Below are positions 7,400-15,755 of a DNA stretch of 64,000 bases, one piece after another (positions within the stretch are counted from its first letter, which is position 1; every line of letters starts with the position of its first letter). Position numbers and translations under genes: made by a program. The DNA comes from UBA4951 sp963616935 (GTDB taxonomy: Bacteria; Bacillota_I; Bacilli_A; RFN20; CAG-826), in assembly GCA_963616935.1 (NCBI GenBank), contig CAVEMS010000001.1, positions 62,001 to 126,000 of the forward strand. The letters run 5' to 3'. The notes under the pieces were generated by a model that worked only from the letters and a program-made list of their open reading frames with translations, was not told the DNA's origin and did not search any database.

Positions 7400-10360
7400 T
7401 TATTTCGTTACTTCGAAGGTGAAGGATTCGTAAGAAACGTTACCAGCGCTATCCATCGCTCTGATGCGTAGGGTATAGGTGCCTTCGTGCTGTGGCTTGA
7501 AGGCGTTATGGGTGCCAAGATAATAAGTCTGCCCATAACTTGTCTCCACATAGACGGAAACGATTGGGTTTTCGTCGATGTCGTCGGTGACGATGTAGGA
7601 AGGAACTCTAACCGTCTCTCCGACTTTGACGGAGGAAGGAATGGTTCCGGTGACGGTTATGATTGGCGCCGTCGCATCGTCGATGTTAATCGCGAAGATG
7701 AAATTCGTTTCGTTATCGCTTGAATCGAATGCGGAGTAAGTGGCGATGTATTGTCCGTATTCGGATATTTTGATCTGATACTCAATGGTGGCGTCGACGG
7801 CGTTAAGAAGATTTCCGTTGACGTCTTTTGCGATATTGCCGTTTGGGTCTTTGACGGTTACGGTGCAAGAGACATTCGGATCGAGGACGTCGCTAGCCGT
7901 TATCCTATTGATCGTCACATAGTCCCCATAAGCATAGCTTCCGCCGTAGTCGCCATGGATCGCGATCCTTGGTCCGCCATGGTCGCTAGTCGAATAGGAG
8001 ATGCTTTGATTGTCGATTTTGGATAGTTTTAGTCCCGCCCCGGTTTTGGCGTTGATTAATTCCAAAGAAAGGTAGACTTTGCCAGAACTAAATCCGGTAA
8101 AAGACGCGCCATCATCGTAAGAACGAGCCTTAACGCCGGTGCCGTTGAAAGCGAAGAGGCCATCGGCATAGCTTACCGCCAAGGTGTTTTTCTTTAAGAA
8201 GCTCGACGAAGTGACATAGGCTTTGCCGTTGATTCCATAGGAAATCTCGCCTGAGGCGTTAGCGATCAAGGAAACGGTGAACTTTTCGTTTTCGTTTTCG
8301 CTATCGGTGAAGCTGATGTTTAGTTTCTTGAAGTCGAATCTTTCGAGGTCGGTCGATAGGGAAATAGAGGAGTTTTTGGCGATTATCGGGTTAACGAAAT
8401 CGAAGGACGCATTGCCCTTTTTCGTCGCATAGAAACTGACATCGTTATCGCTGACATCGAAAGTCATGTTCTCGCCGACGAGATAGTTTTCGATGGCGAA
8501 ACGATCGATTCCTTTTTTCCTGACGTAAGGATTGATCGTTTGGACTTTGTAAGTCTTCGTGATGTTCTTATATGAATAGACGAATTGCAATTGTTCTTGT
8601 GAGGAGGAGATTTTCGGGACGAAGGAAGAGCCGCTTTCGGCATCGTATGGATAGATTCCGTTATCGACTCTGACGTTCATCGAAACGGGCGTCCCGGTGC
8701 CGGAAGAATAGTCATAAATTACCGCTTTCGGCAAAGTATAGATGCCATCGGATATGTAGTACTTCGGGAATTTGGGTTCTTCGTATAGGACCGCTCCATC
8801 GTTGGAGGTGGCCGTGTATTCGTAAGCGTACTTAGATTCCTGGCCGATTACGTCCTTGGCGGTGAAGGCGACCGAATAAGTTCCGAGTTCTTTTGGGATG
8901 AATCCGTTTTCGTCGCTTGGATAAACGACGCCGTCTTTCTTGACTTCGAAGGAGCCTTTGAGCTCGCCTGACCCGCCCGTCATTTTGAATTTCGGGAACG
9001 AAAGGGGTTCGCCTTGCTTCCCGCTTGAAGCGATTTCGCCATCGGCTTCGATCGTTATCTTTTCGACGTTTTCGTCGGTAGTGACTACCACCGTTTTTGA
9101 GGAGATGTTTCCGGTTTTGTCTTTGGCTTCGTAGACAATGCCGTAGACGCCATCTTTTGCGACTTCAAAACGGCCGTCTTTCGCTTTGACGTTCACCATA
9201 TTCACGGAACCGTAGTTGTAATATACGCGCGAAGTGACTTCGCACTCGCCATCCATATCGTCTTTCGCTTTGGCGGAATATATAGGGTAGGAGAAGCCTT
9301 TTTTGGCGCTAGGCAATTCGCCGGCTGGCAAATCGACGGTTATTTCCGGTCCCTCGTTATCGATGATGGTCTCGGTTGAGATGTCGTGCCCCAAAAGGTC
9401 GGTGATTAAGAAATTCGCGCTTGAGGAGCTATATCCGCGGGCATAGATGCTTAAGTTGACTAAGCTAGATTCGAAGCCATCCCATAAGGTACTGACGTAC
9501 TTCGGATCGTCGAAATCGACCACAAAGATGTTGTTAACGTATAAAGCGTTCTCGTCTTTCTTGTATTTAAGGGTGATGACCGAACCATCTTCGCCTGGTT
9601 TTCTATCTGGATAATCCGGGGAATAGGAACCATAGAAACTATGGGTGATTGGAGTGCCGAAATCATCGTTGATATGTATTTGGTTGAATTTCTTTTCGTA
9701 TCCCGTGAGCAATTGATCGGGGCCCTTGGCCGCTATATAAGTCCAAGGAGCCGAAAGGCCTTCATTCGACGCTTTCGCGCGGACGGTCATAACGTTATCA
9801 GGGTTATCGGTTTCCGATAATGATATGTATAGTTCGTTGAAATCGATGACGCCGAGCATTGAAGGGGTGACGAATAGCTCGATGATATTGCCGTCTTTCG
9901 ATAGATCGATTGGCTGTGATAAGGAAAGGGTTTCGCCTTCGGCCAAAGAGACATATAAGCCTTCTTTGTTGTATGTTCTATCGCTTGTTTCGAATGAGGA
10001 GATCGATTTGGTGCCGCTAAAAGAGAGAAAGGGGCTTCTCACCAAGAAAGTCTCCGTCTCGGAATAGCATTTGCCATCCTTTTCAGCAGTGAAGTGAAGG
10101 GTATAGACGCCGACTTCCGATAAGATGACCTCCGATTGGTAATAGGAAACACCGCTTGGGAATTCGATTACGCAATCGTAAGTGATGCCGTCTTTCATTA
10201 GGGAAGGCAAAACGAAAGTCGAATTGAACTTGTACTCGTCCGCAATGCTTAATTCGGCCATTTTCGCTTTCGGAGAGGTCGCGAATGAAACGGAAGTCGA
10301 TGCCGCGAAAGGCAGAATTAGAAGAGAAGGGACGACAAGCAAGCGTTTGGACTTTTTCAT
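7400..10360 (-). CDS. Large secreted multidomain beta-sandwich / Ig-fold surface protein
   Basis: 986 aa. Cleavable signal peptide (predicted cut near SFA/TS, residue 27) with no lipobox, LPxTG or C-terminal membrane anchor visible, so how it stays at the surface is unclear. Two related lectin-like beta modules are recognisable (around 105-325 and 620-790, sharing FNELYISLSETD-like and FKKLNISFTDSE-like strands). They are separated and followed by Ig-like domains of the kind whose strands end in AKDKTGN or AMDSAGN (about 330-430, 430-520, 800-890 and 895-986). The permease stop is one base from this ATG, so translation is coupled. It is probably a glycan-binding or matrix component of the locus (inference). 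Confidence 0.75.
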   Translation of the reverse strand: MKKSKRLLVVPSLLILPFAASTSVSFATSPKAKMAELSIADEYKFNSTFVLPSLMKDGITYDCVIEFPSGVSYYQSEVILSEVGVYTLHFTAEKDGKCYSETETFLVRSPFLSFSGTKSISSFETSDRTYNKEGLYVSLAEGETLSLSQPIDLSKDGNIIELFVTPSMLGVIDFNELYISLSETDNPDNVMTVRAKASNEGLSAPWTYIAAKGPDQLLTGYEKKFNQIHINDDFGTPITHSFYGSYSPDYPDRKPGEDGSVITLKYKKDENALYVNNIFVVDFDDPKYVSTLWDGFESSLVNLSIYARGYSSSSANFLITDLLGHDISTETIIDNEGPEITVDLPAGELPSAKKGFSYPIYSAKAKDDMDGECEVTSRVYYNYGSVNMVNVKAKDGRFEVAKDGVYGIVYEAKDKTGNISSKTVVVTTDENVEKITIEADGEIASSGKQGEPLSFPKFKMTGGSGELKGSFEVKKDGVVYPSDENGFIPKELGTYSVAFTAKDVIGQESKYAYEYTATSNDGAVLYEEPKFPKYYISDGIYTLPKAVIYDYSSGTGTPVSMNVRVDNGIYPYDAESGSSFVPKISSSQEQLQFVYSYKNITKTYKVQTINPYVRKKGIDRFAIENYLVGENMTFDVSDNDVSFYATKKGNASFDFVNPIIAKNSSISLSTDLERFDFKKLNISFTDSENENEKFTVSLIANASGEISYGINGKAYVTSSSFLKKNTLAVSYADGLFAFNGTGVKARSYDDGASFTGFSSGKVYLSLELINAKTGAGLKLSKIDNQSISYSTSDHGGPRIAIHGDYGGSYAYGDYVTINRITASDVLDPNVSCTVTVKDPNGNIAKDVNGNLLNAVDATIEYQIKISEYGQYIATYSAFDSSDNETNFIFAINIDDATAPIITVTGTIPSSVKVGETVRVPSYIVTDDIDENPIVSVYVETSYGQTYYLGTHNAFKPQHEGTYTLRIRAMDSAGNVSYESFTFEVTK

Positions 10361-10361
10361 A

Positions 10362-11270
10362 TTATCCTTTGATACCTCCCATGGTTAGGTTTCCAAGTAA
10401 TTTCTTATGGAAAATTAAGAAGATGACTAGAACTGGCAGAAGCATTAAAGCGGCTGCGGCCATACGCGCTGGAGCGTTGGAAAGTTCGTTGATGTTAGAG
10501 AAAACCATACGATACATGCCGACGGCGATCGTTGGATAGCTGTCTAAATAGACGAGAGGAACTTGGTAATCGTTCCAGAAGGTGATGAAGTTGATGAGCA
10601 TGACGGTGAAAAAGAGGGGTCGGACCATCGGCAGGATGATTTGAAGCAAGACCCTAAGATTACTTGCGCCGTCGATTCGAGCCGCTTCGATGTAAGCGTT
10701 AGGCAAGGAGCGGAAATAGTTATAGAAGACGATGAAGTAAAGACCTAAGAAATTGGCTTTGAGCAACCATACGCCCCAAATTTGGTCATATAATCCGAAG
10801 CGTCTTGCCATCGCGATTTCGGCTGGCAAATTGCCGACTATCGGCAAAATCATCGTGATGACGACGATTAAGTAGATGATTTTTGAGAACTTGTAGTCGA
10901 ATTTGGCGCATAGATAACTCGTGATGCAGGGGACGATGGTCGCGAAGAACGCACATCCTAAAGCGTATAAGAAACCATATAGGAATAATTGAGGCAGCAT
11001 CACGTATTCGACGCCGCTTGCCGTTTGAATTTCGATGTAGAAGAGGTTATAGACGTTCTCAAAATTGGTGAGCACCCATTCTTTTGGTAGTCCGACCGGA
11101 TTGATGGCGAAATCGGTGTTCGGCGCTTTGAAAGCGGTCATCAAAGCCCAGATCAAAAGAGTCAAGATCGCTAAAGAATAGAGAATCAAAAAGATAACGA
11201 TGATGATTGATAAAGGCGAGATTTTCTCGCGTTTCTTGGCAACTGGCCGATGAAAGACGTTCATTCTCAT
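10362..11270 (-). CDS. CUT1-family carbohydrate ABC transporter permease (MalG-like)
   Basis: 302 aa integral membrane protein with six predicted TM segments. The cytoplasmic EAA loop EAARIDGASNLRVLLQIILP contacts the ATPase. The start at 11270 is supported by SD GGAGGA at 11279-11284, inside the end of the upstream permease gene. With the second permease and the binding protein it forms a sugar importer. No ATP-binding subunit is encoded nearby, which is usual for CUT1 systems served by a shared MsmX/MsiK-type ATPase elsewhere. Substrate unknown; the neighbours suggest a complex-glycan oligosaccharide. Confidence 0.92.
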   Translation of the reverse strand: MRMNVFHRPVAKKREKISPLSIIIVIFLILYSLAILTLLIWALMTAFKAPNTDFAINPVGLPKEWVLTNFENVYNLFYIEIQTASGVEYVMLPQLFLYGFLYALGCAFFATIVPCITSYLCAKFDYKFSKIIYLIVVITMILPIVGNLPAEIAMARRFGLYDQIWGVWLLKANFLGLYFIVFYNYFRSLPNAYIEAARIDGASNLRVLLQIILPMVRPLFFTVMLINFITFWNDYQVPLVYLDSYPTIAVGMYRMVFSNINELSNAPARMAAAALMLLPVLVIFLIFHKKLLGNLTMGGIKG

Positions 11271-11273
11271 TCT

Positions 11274-12164
11274 TTAATCCTCCGATGGTCCGAATCTCTC
11301 TAGCAACCGTTTGGTGATTAAGGTCAAAGGAACGGCAATTATGGTAAGAAGGAGCCCGATTGCGCAGATATAAGGATATTCGGATTCGTTGATACCGGCG
11401 TTGATGGTCAAGCTATATAGATGATAGCCGTATGTTTGGACGGCCTCTGGGGCCGTTGTGCCATAAAAAGAGAAAAGGTTCATCTGATTGGTGAAGATGG
11501 AAGCGACGCTTGTGATGGCAAAAGTCGTTATCGTCGGATAAATGCCTGGCAAAACAATATGGATGAATTCTTGCCAAGCGTTGCATCCGTCGATTTTGGC
11601 CGCTTCGATAACGTCGGTTGATAAGCCGCTCATCGCATTGCTATACATCAAGACGTTAGTGCCAAAACTCACCAATATGTTATAGAAGATGATCGCCCAG
11701 AAACGGGTTTTTGGATCGGAGATTAAGCCTCCGATTGAGTAACCGAAGATTTCCGGCATCGCCGACTCGACGAAATATTGGTAAATCGTGACCATGACGA
11801 TGGCCGAAAGGATCGAAGGCATGAAAAGCATGACCTTGAAGAAAGATCCCATCGGCAACTTCTTATAGATGAAATAAGAGAACAACAAAGCGAATATCGT
11901 TCCTATCGAGTAAGTTAATAAGAAATATAGGAAAGACATCCCGAAAGTCGTTAGCAGTGTCGGTTCCGTCATCTTTTGGAAGGCGTTCGATAAGGCGTCT
12001 ATTGACCAAGTCGCCGTCCCGCTTGTCATATCGATCTTTTGGAAGGCGTAGAGAAAGCTTCTAGCATTAACCCCGATATAGAAGATGGCGAATTGGGCGA
12101 CGGGGAAAAGCATCATCAGAACATAGAATAAGAAGTTTCCGTCAAATAGCTTCTTCTTTTTCAT
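11274..12164 (-). CDS. CUT1-family carbohydrate ABC transporter permease (MalF/UgpA-like)
   Basis: 296 aa, about six TM segments, with EAA motif EAAKIDGCNAWQEFIHIVLP in the last third. It pairs with the permease at 10362-11270 as a heterodimer. The two reading frames are 3 bases apart, with the downstream SD inside this gene. An SD-like AGGAACC lies before the ATG. It lacks the long periplasmic insertion of enterobacterial MalF, as is normal for Gram-positive oligosaccharide permeases. Confidence 0.92.
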   Translation of the reverse strand: MKKKKLFDGNFLFYVLMMLFPVAQFAIFYIGVNARSFLYAFQKIDMTSGTATWSIDALSNAFQKMTEPTLLTTFGMSFLYFLLTYSIGTIFALLFSYFIYKKLPMGSFFKVMLFMPSILSAIVMVTIYQYFVESAMPEIFGYSIGGLISDPKTRFWAIIFYNILVSFGTNVLMYSNAMSGLSTDVIEAAKIDGCNAWQEFIHIVLPGIYPTITTFAITSVASIFTNQMNLFSFYGTTAPEAVQTYGYHLYSLTINAGINESEYPYICAIGLLLTIIAVPLTLITKRLLERFGPSED

Positions 12165-12199
12165 AATGGTTCCTGTTGGCCTTCTTATGACTATAAGAA

Positions 12200-13882
12200 T
12201 TAATGGTTATAGTGGCTCCACTCGTTTTTATAGTAGGTGTACATGCCAGAGAAATAATCCTCGGCTGAGTATCCTTCGTCGGTCAAACCGGTTACGACCC
12301 ACTGGTTCGTTTTGCCGTTGATAGTCGTTTCATATTGGAAATTCGGATGGAATTTCTTCTGATTGTTGGCGAAGAAGGAATTATTCGCACAAGGATAGAT
12401 GATGTCGCTATTCGCCTTTCTCTCGTATAAGGAACGACCATAGTATGTCATTTGATTCAGATCGTTTTCTGTCATCGTGTAATTGAGGGCTTTCGGAGTG
12501 TTCGTAGTGATGGTGTATTCAACCAAAGAGGTGTCGGTGTTACAGAATTTGATGAATTCTTTGACGATGCTCTTCTTATATTCTTCGACGTTGGCCTTCA
12601 TGAAGCAGAAAGAATAAAGATGGTCATAAAGGGTCGTTTTCTTGGTTGAATCCGCTTTTTCCTTGGTTGGTTGCGGAAGAGGCATGAAAGCGAAGCGGCG
12701 GTTCTTCATCGAAGCTGATTCGCTCTTGGACGATTCCATTTCCTCGAAAATGCCTTTGGCTTCGTTTTGCCACCAGCAGCCATCGCTAAGCATGGCATAT
12801 TGCGGGGTGCTTTCGTCATAGCCGCCATAAAGGAAATCCCTTTGGGCATCGGTATGCGAATAAGCGGTGGTCATTTTCGTCTTGTTGTAATAACTATCGT
12901 TTTCGACGATGGTTTTGAGGAATTTGATGCCGTAATATTTTCCGGCCATACGGGAAACTTCATATCCGTTTTCTTCCGTCAATGTCGTTGGGGCGCTATC
13001 TATCACCAATTCGCCGTTTTTGATGGTTGCCAAAGTGTTAACTTCGCCATCGCAAGTGAAGACCTTGCTCATTTCTTCTTTGCCTTCGTAATTGGCGGCG
13101 AGGGAATTGACCAATAAGTTCAAATAATCGTTTTTGTTTTTGCCGTTCGATAAGAAGGGAACGCAGTCGCTTTTGGCGATGTAGTTGCATAAGTCGAAGA
13201 ATTCGTCATAAGTTGTCGGCAATCCGTCGTCGCTAGTTCCCGAAACACCGTCTGGACCGTCGGACTTTTTGATGTTCGTTTTGCTGATGAATTTATCGGC
13301 TAGGTAAGTCGTTCCGCTTGGGTTCTTCGCAAAATAGAAACCTTTTTTGTCGAATAAATCGACGTTATAGGTGATTCCGAAATATCCAGAGTAATGCGGC
13401 AATGCGTAATAATGTTTTTCGCCGTTCTCTTCGATTCCATAGAAGGATTTTTGCGAATCGTCCATCTTATCGAGGATCGATTTGTCTTCGCCGTCGAGCT
13501 TATCGGTGACGACATCGGTGATATCGGCCAAGATTCCTTCGTTCTTAAGGCTGAAGTAAGACGATTGCTCGGTGAAGATGACTTCGTCCCTGTTCGTCAA
13601 TATCTTGTTAGCGGACGCATCGGCGGTGTCCTTATTGTTATTGATATAGATTTGAACGCCTTTCTTGCCTTCTTCCAAAACGTCGTCTTTATGCGCTTCC
13701 TCAAAGCGGTCTTTAATTTTGGATAGCCACTCCGATCCGTATCCTCCGTCATAATTCCTGACGTAAATCTGCGTCTTTGATGCGTCGATTTTCTCGACAT
13801 TCGGAGGAGTGGTGGTTTTGCAGCCGACCACGGCAAAGCTCAAAGCGCTTGAGGCTAAGAGCAGAACGTTTTGTTTTCTCAT
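12200..13882 (-). CDS. Extracellular solute-binding lipoprotein of the CUT1 ABC transporter
   Basis: 560 aa. Lipobox VVGC with lipidated Cys21, followed by the family-1 substrate-binding fold (start of mature protein IYVRNYDGGYGSEWLSKIKD, then the aromatic-rich YYALPHYSGYFGITYNVDLF strand-hinge segment). At 560 residues it is longer than the usual ~420-aa sugar-binding protein, as in binders of larger oligosaccharides. It is the first gene of the leftward operon, with SD AAAAGGAGATA 6 nt before the ATG. Ligand unknown. It acts outside the membrane, delivering substrate to the two permeases encoded immediately downstream. Confidence 0.9.
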   Translation of the reverse strand: MRKQNVLLLASSALSFAVVGCKTTTPPNVEKIDASKTQIYVRNYDGGYGSEWLSKIKDRFEEAHKDDVLEEGKKGVQIYINNNKDTADASANKILTNRDEVIFTEQSSYFSLKNEGILADITDVVTDKLDGEDKSILDKMDDSQKSFYGIEENGEKHYYALPHYSGYFGITYNVDLFDKKGFYFAKNPSGTTYLADKFISKTNIKKSDGPDGVSGTSDDGLPTTYDEFFDLCNYIAKSDCVPFLSNGKNKNDYLNLLVNSLAANYEGKEEMSKVFTCDGEVNTLATIKNGELVIDSAPTTLTEENGYEVSRMAGKYYGIKFLKTIVENDSYYNKTKMTTAYSHTDAQRDFLYGGYDESTPQYAMLSDGCWWQNEAKGIFEEMESSKSESASMKNRRFAFMPLPQPTKEKADSTKKTTLYDHLYSFCFMKANVEEYKKSIVKEFIKFCNTDTSLVEYTITTNTPKALNYTMTENDLNQMTYYGRSLYERKANSDIIYPCANNSFFANNQKKFHPNFQYETTINGKTNQWVVTGLTDEGYSAEDYFSGMYTYYKNEWSHYNH

Positions 13883-13920
13883 TTGGTTATCTCCTTTTGG
13901 CTTTTCGTCATCCCGACTCT

Positions 13921-13934
13921 AGAAAGCGCTTACT
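13921..13934. promoter_or_regulatory. Candidate CcpA catabolite-responsive element (cre)
   Basis: AGAAAGCGCTTACT matches the cre consensus TGWAARCGYTWNCW at 13 of 14 positions (first base differs). It lies 38 bases upstream of the binding-protein start codon, a position suited to repression of the operon when preferred sugars are present. A LacI-family local regulator could also bind such a site. Confidence 0.6.
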
Positions 13935-13949
13935 TTCGCGTTAGGCTTG

Positions 13950-13959
13950 AAACGCGTTT
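13950..13959. promoter_or_regulatory. Perfect palindrome AAACGCGTTT upstream of the ABC operon
   Basis: Ten-base perfect palindrome 15 bases beyond the cre-like site and within the probable promoter region of the leftward operon. It resembles LacI-family operator cores. No convincing -35/-10 pair could be fixed around it. Confidence 0.35.
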
Positions 13960-14073
13960 TTCGTTCAATGCGTTTTATTATCTTTTTTCTGCCTAAAGAA
14001 TCGGTAGATGGACTACACATAAAAATGTTATTTTTTTCGGTCGTTTTCGGTTATACGCAATCCATTTAGATAA

Positions 14074-14415
14074 ATGCTTTTTTTAATCATTGGAATCGCT
14101 TTGTTCGTTGCACAGCCTTTATATCTCTTGTCTTACATAATCACGATGTTGACTTCCTATTCGTCCGTCAAACTTGGCATCGGCGCCATACTTTTCTTTG
14201 TCGCCGCCGTCTTGACCATCGTCTCGGTTGTTCTTCATTCGATCGTTTCGCTCATCAACAAAACGGTTGAAGACGAAGAGGCCGTTGAGAAACGCATCAA
14301 CGTTTTGAAGGTGTATAAGGAATACAAAGACGAGGACATCATCACCGAAGAGGAGTTCCAGATGAAAAAGAACGAAATCTTAGGTCTTTGTGTCAAAAAA
14401 GAAGAAAAGAAATAA
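14074..14415 (+). CDS. Small membrane protein with C-terminal SHOCT-like domain
   Basis: 113 aa. Two hydrophobic TM helices (about 2-28 and 36-64) are followed by an acidic stretch and a short SHOCT-like segment (KVYKEYKDEDIITEEEFQMK) ending in a charged tail. SHOCT segments are short regions at the ends of many bacterial proteins and are thought to aid oligomerisation. No SD is evident before the ATG, so the start is uncertain. It is a single gene closed by a strong terminator. Specific role unknown. Confidence 0.7.
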   Translation: MLFLIIGIALFVAQPLYLLSYIITMLTSYSSVKLGIGAILFFVAAVLTIVSVVLHSIVSLINKTVEDEEAVEKRINVLKVYKEYKDEDIITEEEFQMKKNEILGLCVKKEEKK

Positions 14416-14437
14416 TCGTTTTAAGACATTTATTATT

Positions 14438-14462
14438 AGGCGGTCGTTTGGCCGCCTTTTTT
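14438..14462 (+). terminator. Rho-independent terminator after the SHOCT-like gene
   Basis: Eight-base-pair stem AGGCGGTC/GGCCGCCT (one G-T pair; 14438-14445 with 14450-14457), loop GTTT, then six T. Confidence 0.9.
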
Positions 14463-14645
14463 GATGATACAGGTGGATTTTGCAGGCTTTTTTTGATTTT
14501 TTTTCTAATGGATCGCCATGAAACGCCGTTATTTCACTATGCGGATTGCCGAGCTTGGATTGCCGCTTTCTCAAATTTTGAATTATTGATATGACGAAAA
14601 AACGATAAAAATTTATTTTTATGGGTACTCTAAAACCTCGAATGT

Positions 14646-14661
14646 TGCTAATATGTTCGAG
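14646..14661 (+). promoter_or_regulatory. Extended -10 promoter placing transcription start on the GTG codon
   Basis: TGC-TAATAT (14646-14654) is an extended -10 element. Exactly 6 nt separate it from the GTG at 14661, so the expected +1 coincides with the start codon. No SD is present. Confidence 0.55.
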
Positions 14662-15755
14662 TGAATAAAAACGACAAGAAAAAACATCAGAGTAACAAAG
14701 GGTTAATAGACCCCTCCAAAGTCAAGACGTTCATCGTTCATCACGAATGCGAATTGCTCGCTTTTTTACGTGAGAAGATGCCTAAGCAATCGCAACATAA
14801 CATTCGCCATATGATCGCCAATCATCAAGTGGCCGTCGGTGGGGCCCCGGTCTCCCTTTTCAAAGCGCCTCTTTACCCCGAGGACGAAGTCACCGTCACC
14901 TGGAACCCGATAAGAAGGAAGGAAAGGAAAGACCTTCCGATTGTCTATGAAGACGACGACATAATCGCTATCAATAAGCCGAGCGGACTATTAAGCGTGG
15001 CCACGGAAAGGGAGAAAGGCAAGACGGCATATCGCCTAGTTAGTGATTACGTCACCCAAAAAGATAGGAACAACCGAATCTTCGTCGTCCATCGTTTGGA
15101 CGAGGACACTTCTGGCGTCCTTATCTTCGCCAAAAGTTACGCGGTGAAGGAAGCCCTTCAATTACATTGGCAGGAGATTGTCTCCAAACGCGGCTATTAT
15201 GCGATAGTTGAAGGGGAGGATATCCCTGAACAAGGACGACTCGAGGATTACCTTACAATCGATGATACATATACGGTCCACGTGACGAGGAATAAGAAAT
15301 TAGGGAAGCTTGCGATCACGAATTATCGCAAAATCGCCTGCAAAAACGGCTTATCCCTCCTCGATGTCGATATCGAAACCGGAAGAAAGAACCAAATAAG
15401 GGCACAACTCGGGCATATTGGATATTATGTAATCGGAGATGACCGTTATGGCGAGCCGTCCGATCCATTAAAAAGACTTGGGTTACACGCCTATCAATTG
15501 ACTTTTGTCAATCCGATGAGCAAAAAGAGCTACGACCTCAAGGCCGATATCCCAGAATCTTTCAAAAGACTCTTTTGGCGAACGCGAAAGCAAGAAGCCG
15601 AAGAGAAGCTCAAGAAAGAGGAAAAACGAGCGATGAAATCGTTCGATAAGGCCTATAACAGTGAGAAACCGCTGAGAAAGAGAAAAAATAGAAGCGATAA
15701 GGGAGGGAAGAGAGCATGGCAGAAGAAAAAAGCAAAACAAAACACCCGCTACTAA
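14661..15755 (+). CDS. RluA-family 23S rRNA/tRNA pseudouridine synthase with basic C-terminal tail
   Basis: 364 aa. Converts specific uridines in structured RNA to pseudouridine. An S4-like RNA-binding segment lies at about 33-80, then the catalytic domain with HRLDEDTSG (catalytic Asp147), then ETGRKNQIRAQLGHIGYYV, the conserved RluA RNA-contact block. After about residue 305 a Lys/Arg/Glu-rich tail of ~60 residues extends past the usual family end; it is probably an extra RNA-contact element. The start is GTG with no SD, directly under an extended -10 box, so a leaderless mRNA is likely. The 3' end overlaps the DUF1538 gene by 40 bases. Exact target uridine cannot be told from sequence. Confidence 0.9.
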   Translation: MNKNDKKKHQSNKGLIDPSKVKTFIVHHECELLAFLREKMPKQSQHNIRHMIANHQVAVGGAPVSLFKAPLYPEDEVTVTWNPIRRKERKDLPIVYEDDDIIAINKPSGLLSVATEREKGKTAYRLVSDYVTQKDRNNRIFVVHRLDEDTSGVLIFAKSYAVKEALQLHWQEIVSKRGYYAIVEGEDIPEQGRLEDYLTIDDTYTVHVTRNKKLGKLAITNYRKIACKNGLSLLDVDIETGRKNQIRAQLGHIGYYVIGDDRYGEPSDPLKRLGLHAYQLTFVNPMSKKSYDLKADIPESFKRLFWRTRKQEAEEKLKKEEKRAMKSFDKAYNSEKPLRKRKNRSDKGGKRAWQKKKAKQNTRY

